Shown piece after piece: positions 63,401 to 64,000 of a stretch of 64,000 nt of DNA. The notes under the pieces were generated by a model that saw nothing but the letters and a program-made list of their open reading frames with translations, was not told the origin of the DNA and did not search any database. A program made the position numbers and the translations under genes. Source of the stretch: an uncultured Porphyromonadaceae bacterium (GTDB lineage: Bacteria > Bacteroidota > Bacteroidia > Bacteroidales > Muribaculaceae); assembly GCA_900541865.1 (NCBI GenBank), contig UQLO01000003.1, forward strand, positions 41,480 to 105,479, in the 5' to 3' direction. Every line of letters starts with the position of its first letter. Within the stretch, counting starts at the first letter, position 1.

Positions 63401-63968
63401 ACTGATGCGTTGGGAGAAGGGGAAGCTAAATGCTGATGATGTGATAAACATAGGCAGCCCGTGTGGAATCTTGCGCCAGTTCTTGCCGGGCTATCCTCTA
63501 ATGGTAAAGCAATCTGTATTAACGAAGGCGAGGAAGAAGCATTCGTTGAGCGCCTCAGACATGCTCAATCTCCCCAAGGCAATCAGCGAGCCGATATTTA
63601 TCTTCAAGAGTTCTCCCACTAAGTTAAGTGTGCTAACCGAGTTAAAAACGAAGGATGGGAAAAATCTATTTGTGGCTATCTCTATAGAAGAGAATCGGCA
63701 GCTCGGAAACTCATTCGTAAACGTCAACGAGTTGCTGACAATACACGGGAGGGAGGCTGAAAATATAATCCTACCTATTATAGAGAACGGTTCTCTTGTA
63801 TGGAGAGATGCAAAAAAAGGGCTCCAATGGTTGTCCTCAGCGAAAACTAATTCGCAGGCAATCACCAAAGAAGTCCTTGATTCTGCGGCAAAGATAGTCA
63901 AAGAATTTGTAAATCCAACAATGCCGAGCGGGAAAAGTTCTGGATTTATTCAGCAAAGTTTCCAATAA
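54405..63968 (+). CDS. Giant polyvalent phage protein (3187 residues) with nuclease-like, metallopeptidase, CxxC and MuF-C-like modules
   Basis: Modules in order: 1-220 charged, Ala-rich; hydrophobic segments at about 222-240 and 360-385; helical 500-900; SH3-like beta part about 925-1130; a BECR-type (barnase/EndoU/colicin/RelE-like) nuclease-like module about 1300-1416 (GKIDLLWGNEKEGLKHLILR, then GNFVLTAYDQTR); a zincin-like peptidase with H1560-E-V-G-H1564; a large conserved region with C1923-A-V-C1926; a region about 2690-2960 (YKLMRLGTDGKLYPLFVDAA, GWHAASLP); and a MuF C-terminal-like domain about 3020-3187. Such giants are packed in virions and injected with DNA. The AT-richer DNA at 58.23-58.80 and 63.42-63.97 kb coincides with the nuclease-like and MuF-C-like modules. 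Confidence 0.8.
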   Translation: MAQNNISKLFTPSGARNGSFSSVGDFNEYLRSVEAARKRTLLDELRARYGNVDNQDELDHNGAGTPMADASAARTQASPAQAAPAAPERPASNMPDTLQEVEERMKQRENAAAEESSRRQRQMPSWMRFMSGMHSPTAGIAGGSPGSADYDHQKNNILAEDEEYQALRRRRNEIAQAEGQRRLQEAEGRRERIAGAKEELSQELDRQLSEGESRPWKAIAAKAAFGASTGLVGAAAALLTSRYALDPEYKTLHTAERDANKEVQTARNMRDFARMEEEGGAANRFKEFGRGVTDTLGSDSFWTWGLTDLDAALAKNGVKERAEAGAPLSAADYMLMEASYNNDQTQSVAEAVTPSFYDFGVIGTESLPFMVEFLATGGIANFMQMGAKAGIRLATRGLSQAAIRSAARDALSTAARNGIKLTNREAVAAGLKNLASRSLGSKAVYYTGTALTDFGIGLGYANTTGAARTGADILNRHMGSVQRLDDGSYAFGHFEPTLDEAGNPVSDSEGNPVAHFVQGGDSWGKAIWKAELANALEYYTEMLGVHMSSGVINSAIGRGINKVARSGAMQGTGQAARTARVGMKQLGRWFEQRAVRGEFGTVGKVDKFFDSVGINGYFGEVLEEEANIVLNSLLVGDNKFSDLWDRKTQIDIWGGMAFSIGGMKAMGYAAAGTYNGYRAMQFKKAESNLSDMEVIARGRLTEERWAPIRERIDQTENDGMVQVVEDILNDPTLHENEKRAVLNYIGASMEFRGFNQGTMVESNSEGIAAMGVRSKQRQLAHNQQVENSFRQGYDGAMAPGFVTRRAKRASGQQDLTAALEEYENWLQGKTAAERLEQMRQEGASEQEISLAFERAKALAAYQGMRQRMEDNVHTGEVQAREEIRSAANERGGHQRAVLSDGTNVFILSGNVAMKDGAVDRRASDDAIFVYDPQTHNRYSVAPSELAQVETERSAEEVESDIQEALAISRQQLEADLDGAVRPQVGQEMTVGVNADGSFATARVELVDGDNVYLSGADGSIRTETTASLQAASDARADIEFEQQYAELMAQSREEEAPAEASRGYQPNDKIDFTLPDGTKVRGLISEVFDDGSIEVGWFDRNGKVKLQVYPNREALDAVVTSHQSAVPQQAQEQTPPPPPAIQTANVAAPVQTREPAPSMESANASEAASQVDAPPSVPLTAEQTYEGMRRSKGATPASVKQNIQRQLRAAHLRLQSAQSQELTDEQLVNMSEAEIDTWNQSYNSNVAEAQAAVDKWTAIDEMHEQATQAREQEESVEPRLALPENDGVQSQEGKVHSAAQMSVIEAFNSLLNKKGGRAKGLFTREGLGKIDLLWGNEKEGLKHLILRHIVQQSDFGSLEELANSLVDIIQNGEMVEHEGDILFLKDGYKAVVIKSADGNFVLTAYDQTRPKSEKKRSEADATRLYQSIFGTEDGNLVPQSSASGDKVNTSSAKKQEPGEKSSEAPSEKAGASQSQNAPRGKRAGLVPTQGLNKREAAVLDAVAKRLGVTIEFVPASEIGGNNGCYMAGTNTIYLSNRLKTNADGKSRRALNEAIMKAMGHEVGHAIRRASRANPALWARYRQAVKDAMGEEAFEAEVARIKALYDKAYDKMRRENPAKYGNLKNLSIDEVEEEVAVEAGGELIAKNPSILNDLINAVEEPAGLVKQILEAVKEAIKKLRAVLTGHAGELRALERMQRQWEEMFRYAAEVERQHKIYDSEGNPVDTEAVDRITENLGDSTDMPGGGTRSTKFSITAMAEGTGFEALEDDGKGNVAFVGSDGTVYNADNPITAERLRKDKGSTFGLMTNDALRFGFIDEAQMGKMYDRMAVMLNAYLERGSAKNGGYDNLAGTWQWIGETIYKAVALNSDSQYGWSLDITRVCKKNEAIICAISEMQRRLGYGITPTQIMDLYLKTVEEGYQVPCAVCYVFTRYIRNGKYATIMLNGQRKYGDKLRDTSKMSAKEKAEYVAHWRAELAKQKAIEDAMQKDVGTANEELTHVLQDIDKLSFSLIGKPSAKDIAAVRAKMEILDARWRAALNVVSQSSLSSWITQYAIKEVKKDGKTSWVPWEDSSRPIPEEIILDLRETATAMAEYPAVQRFRKSRGAAAGKEIHFVANNDIGDVPMMLGSQSATKDMAMPRSMTAEEWEELKSQPNGELKRGVVNDYKLAAQARTAKERNAYLKKARTRLKAAHVYALQQTLRGGQRMWSWSDNIERLAPDVALNLLQLEMLGGGLQSYSKQLEGIKHVASLQGYVNGSLIGKGIGYREVPANEVEQSKGKFYLKGEGYLVMDKKGNLTKARHQVYFDKKTGKYYALEFDEVMGIQAYGHYDENGVYKKGLFDLNRQLDKAGNILVGMNDIHVRAAMASDDIMFIIPWHASGANNHILQQMFNVLGVSYDPELAQDFTKVQEEKMIDDEHPVSDYLRALWEDHYSNAREIPGYGMVRGADFACGIEGGIESGNGAELSEGQKHYRELRDAIFKGIKVPTGQIDKKTGKPKYKTRTVEEERPDWLREIQNDAFLSQVLRQVRNVVGKDGFMTSGDCKYIYPYEYWDETSTFDTADINGVRYLEYCRRLGVKPKFSGKLDGNQEKDFGNFVDDRGFWKVLIDRRMYDTEGRFQPLRPVDVAGFTMELVDPLQTEREFEVTRVANEEAAAKIVDKTMEMESARINGIAQVDYDMTLESAVEEYRKARALEAPKFSVSENNDIRFRVREGAAPSKTKRVYKLMRLGTDGKLYPLFVDAAAPTELGVWYDADSPNLDMLRGREPGIYLVNGLTGEVVSREDFNREHPDMATTTKYPSKDAINFATNNNLRWVYIEETGKAQKRFGGESRKYWNLGINGSGTVSTFSMRPGWHAASLPTMRQIGKGKNKDLRDDSFVWVEGEVSADVDYNEEASRNPDKDLPDRIPTDGYYMKATNADAAKSQADRVGWYVAGAFKANRIISDAEARRVIDEYNAAHPDAAPVEYDYARESGKDFTPQNELEEQQRINEANERFNAELMRWEKGKLNADDVINIGSPCGILRQFLPGYPLMVKQSVLTKARKKHSLSASDMLNLPKAISEPIFIFKSSPTKLSVLTELKTKDGKNLFVAISIEENRQLGNSFVNVNELLTIHGREAENIILPIIENGSLVWRDAKKGLQWLSSAKTNSQAITKEVLDSAAKIVKEFVNPTMPSGKSSGFIQQSFQ

Positions 63969-64000
63969 GAAGTGCAACGGCATTCTCCTCACTCCTCCGC
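63969..64000. other. Window end
   Basis: The last 32 bp follow the stop of the giant gene. Nothing can be assigned. Confidence 0.3.

Noticed and set aside
1..64000. Insertion sequences with transposase genes
   Set aside because: No transposase was recognised on either strand.

Overview
The window comes from a member of the Bacteroidales, probably a gut species. The evidence is recurrent Bacteroidota promoters (TTG, 18-20 nt, TAnnTTTG), an OMP_b-brl-type outer-membrane receptor, DUF3871 and IntDOT-like integrases. I could not fix the genus. No chromosomal backbone is visible. Everything reads as mobile DNA stacked at one tRNA-Phe attachment site. Two copies of an identical 43-bp sequence (39526-39568 and 50321-50363) match the 3' half of tRNA-Phe(GAA) from the anticodon loop onward. 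Each is followed by a terminator and then a tyrosine integrase. The intact tRNA and the outer ends lie outside the window.

Region 1 (1-39525) is the right-hand 39 kb of a GC-rich siphovirus-like prophage, transcribed almost wholly on the minus strand. From right to left it holds: a repressor/excisionase switch (38.5-39.4 kb); a CHC2/TOPRIM primase-helicase with an adjacent iteron-like origin (34.8-35.05 kb); ArdA antirestriction; ClpP-type prohead protease, major capsid protein and a structural protein; phosphoribosyltransferase and PLD-like genes; terminase small and large subunits; a GNAT toxin-antitoxin pair; a cargo island (outer-membrane receptor, histidine kinase, response regulator, exported protein; 18.3-24.0 kb) between terminase and portal; portal, connector and tail genes; tail fibre, holin, amidase and spanin; tape measure; and a truncated distal-tail gene. 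Several small genes are single-gene cassettes with a leader hairpin and their own terminator, set among long GC-rich spacers. Six spacers carry a promoter pointing away from the phage genes, and one of these drives a terminated ~235-nt small-RNA candidate (8.75-8.99 kb).

Region 2 (39569-50363) is an AT-rich integrative element: integrase; a helicase-like protein bracketed by 51-bp palindromes, a third copy of which lies at the far end; a RecA-like ATPase overlapping a DUF3871 gene; two small proteins; and a run of small membrane proteins (one DUF805), a retropepsin-like protease and an unknown gene with a 24-bp tandem repeat.

Region 3 (from 50364) is the left end of another GC-rich phage-like element: an integrase flanked by a perfect 28-bp inverted repeat; eight copies of a 15-bp palindrome; a terminase-small-like gene; two likely ejection or internal virion proteins; and a 3187-residue polyvalent protein with nuclease-like, zincin, CxxC and MuF-C-like modules. 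The window ends just after it.

Domain names come from motif reading alone; no database search was run.
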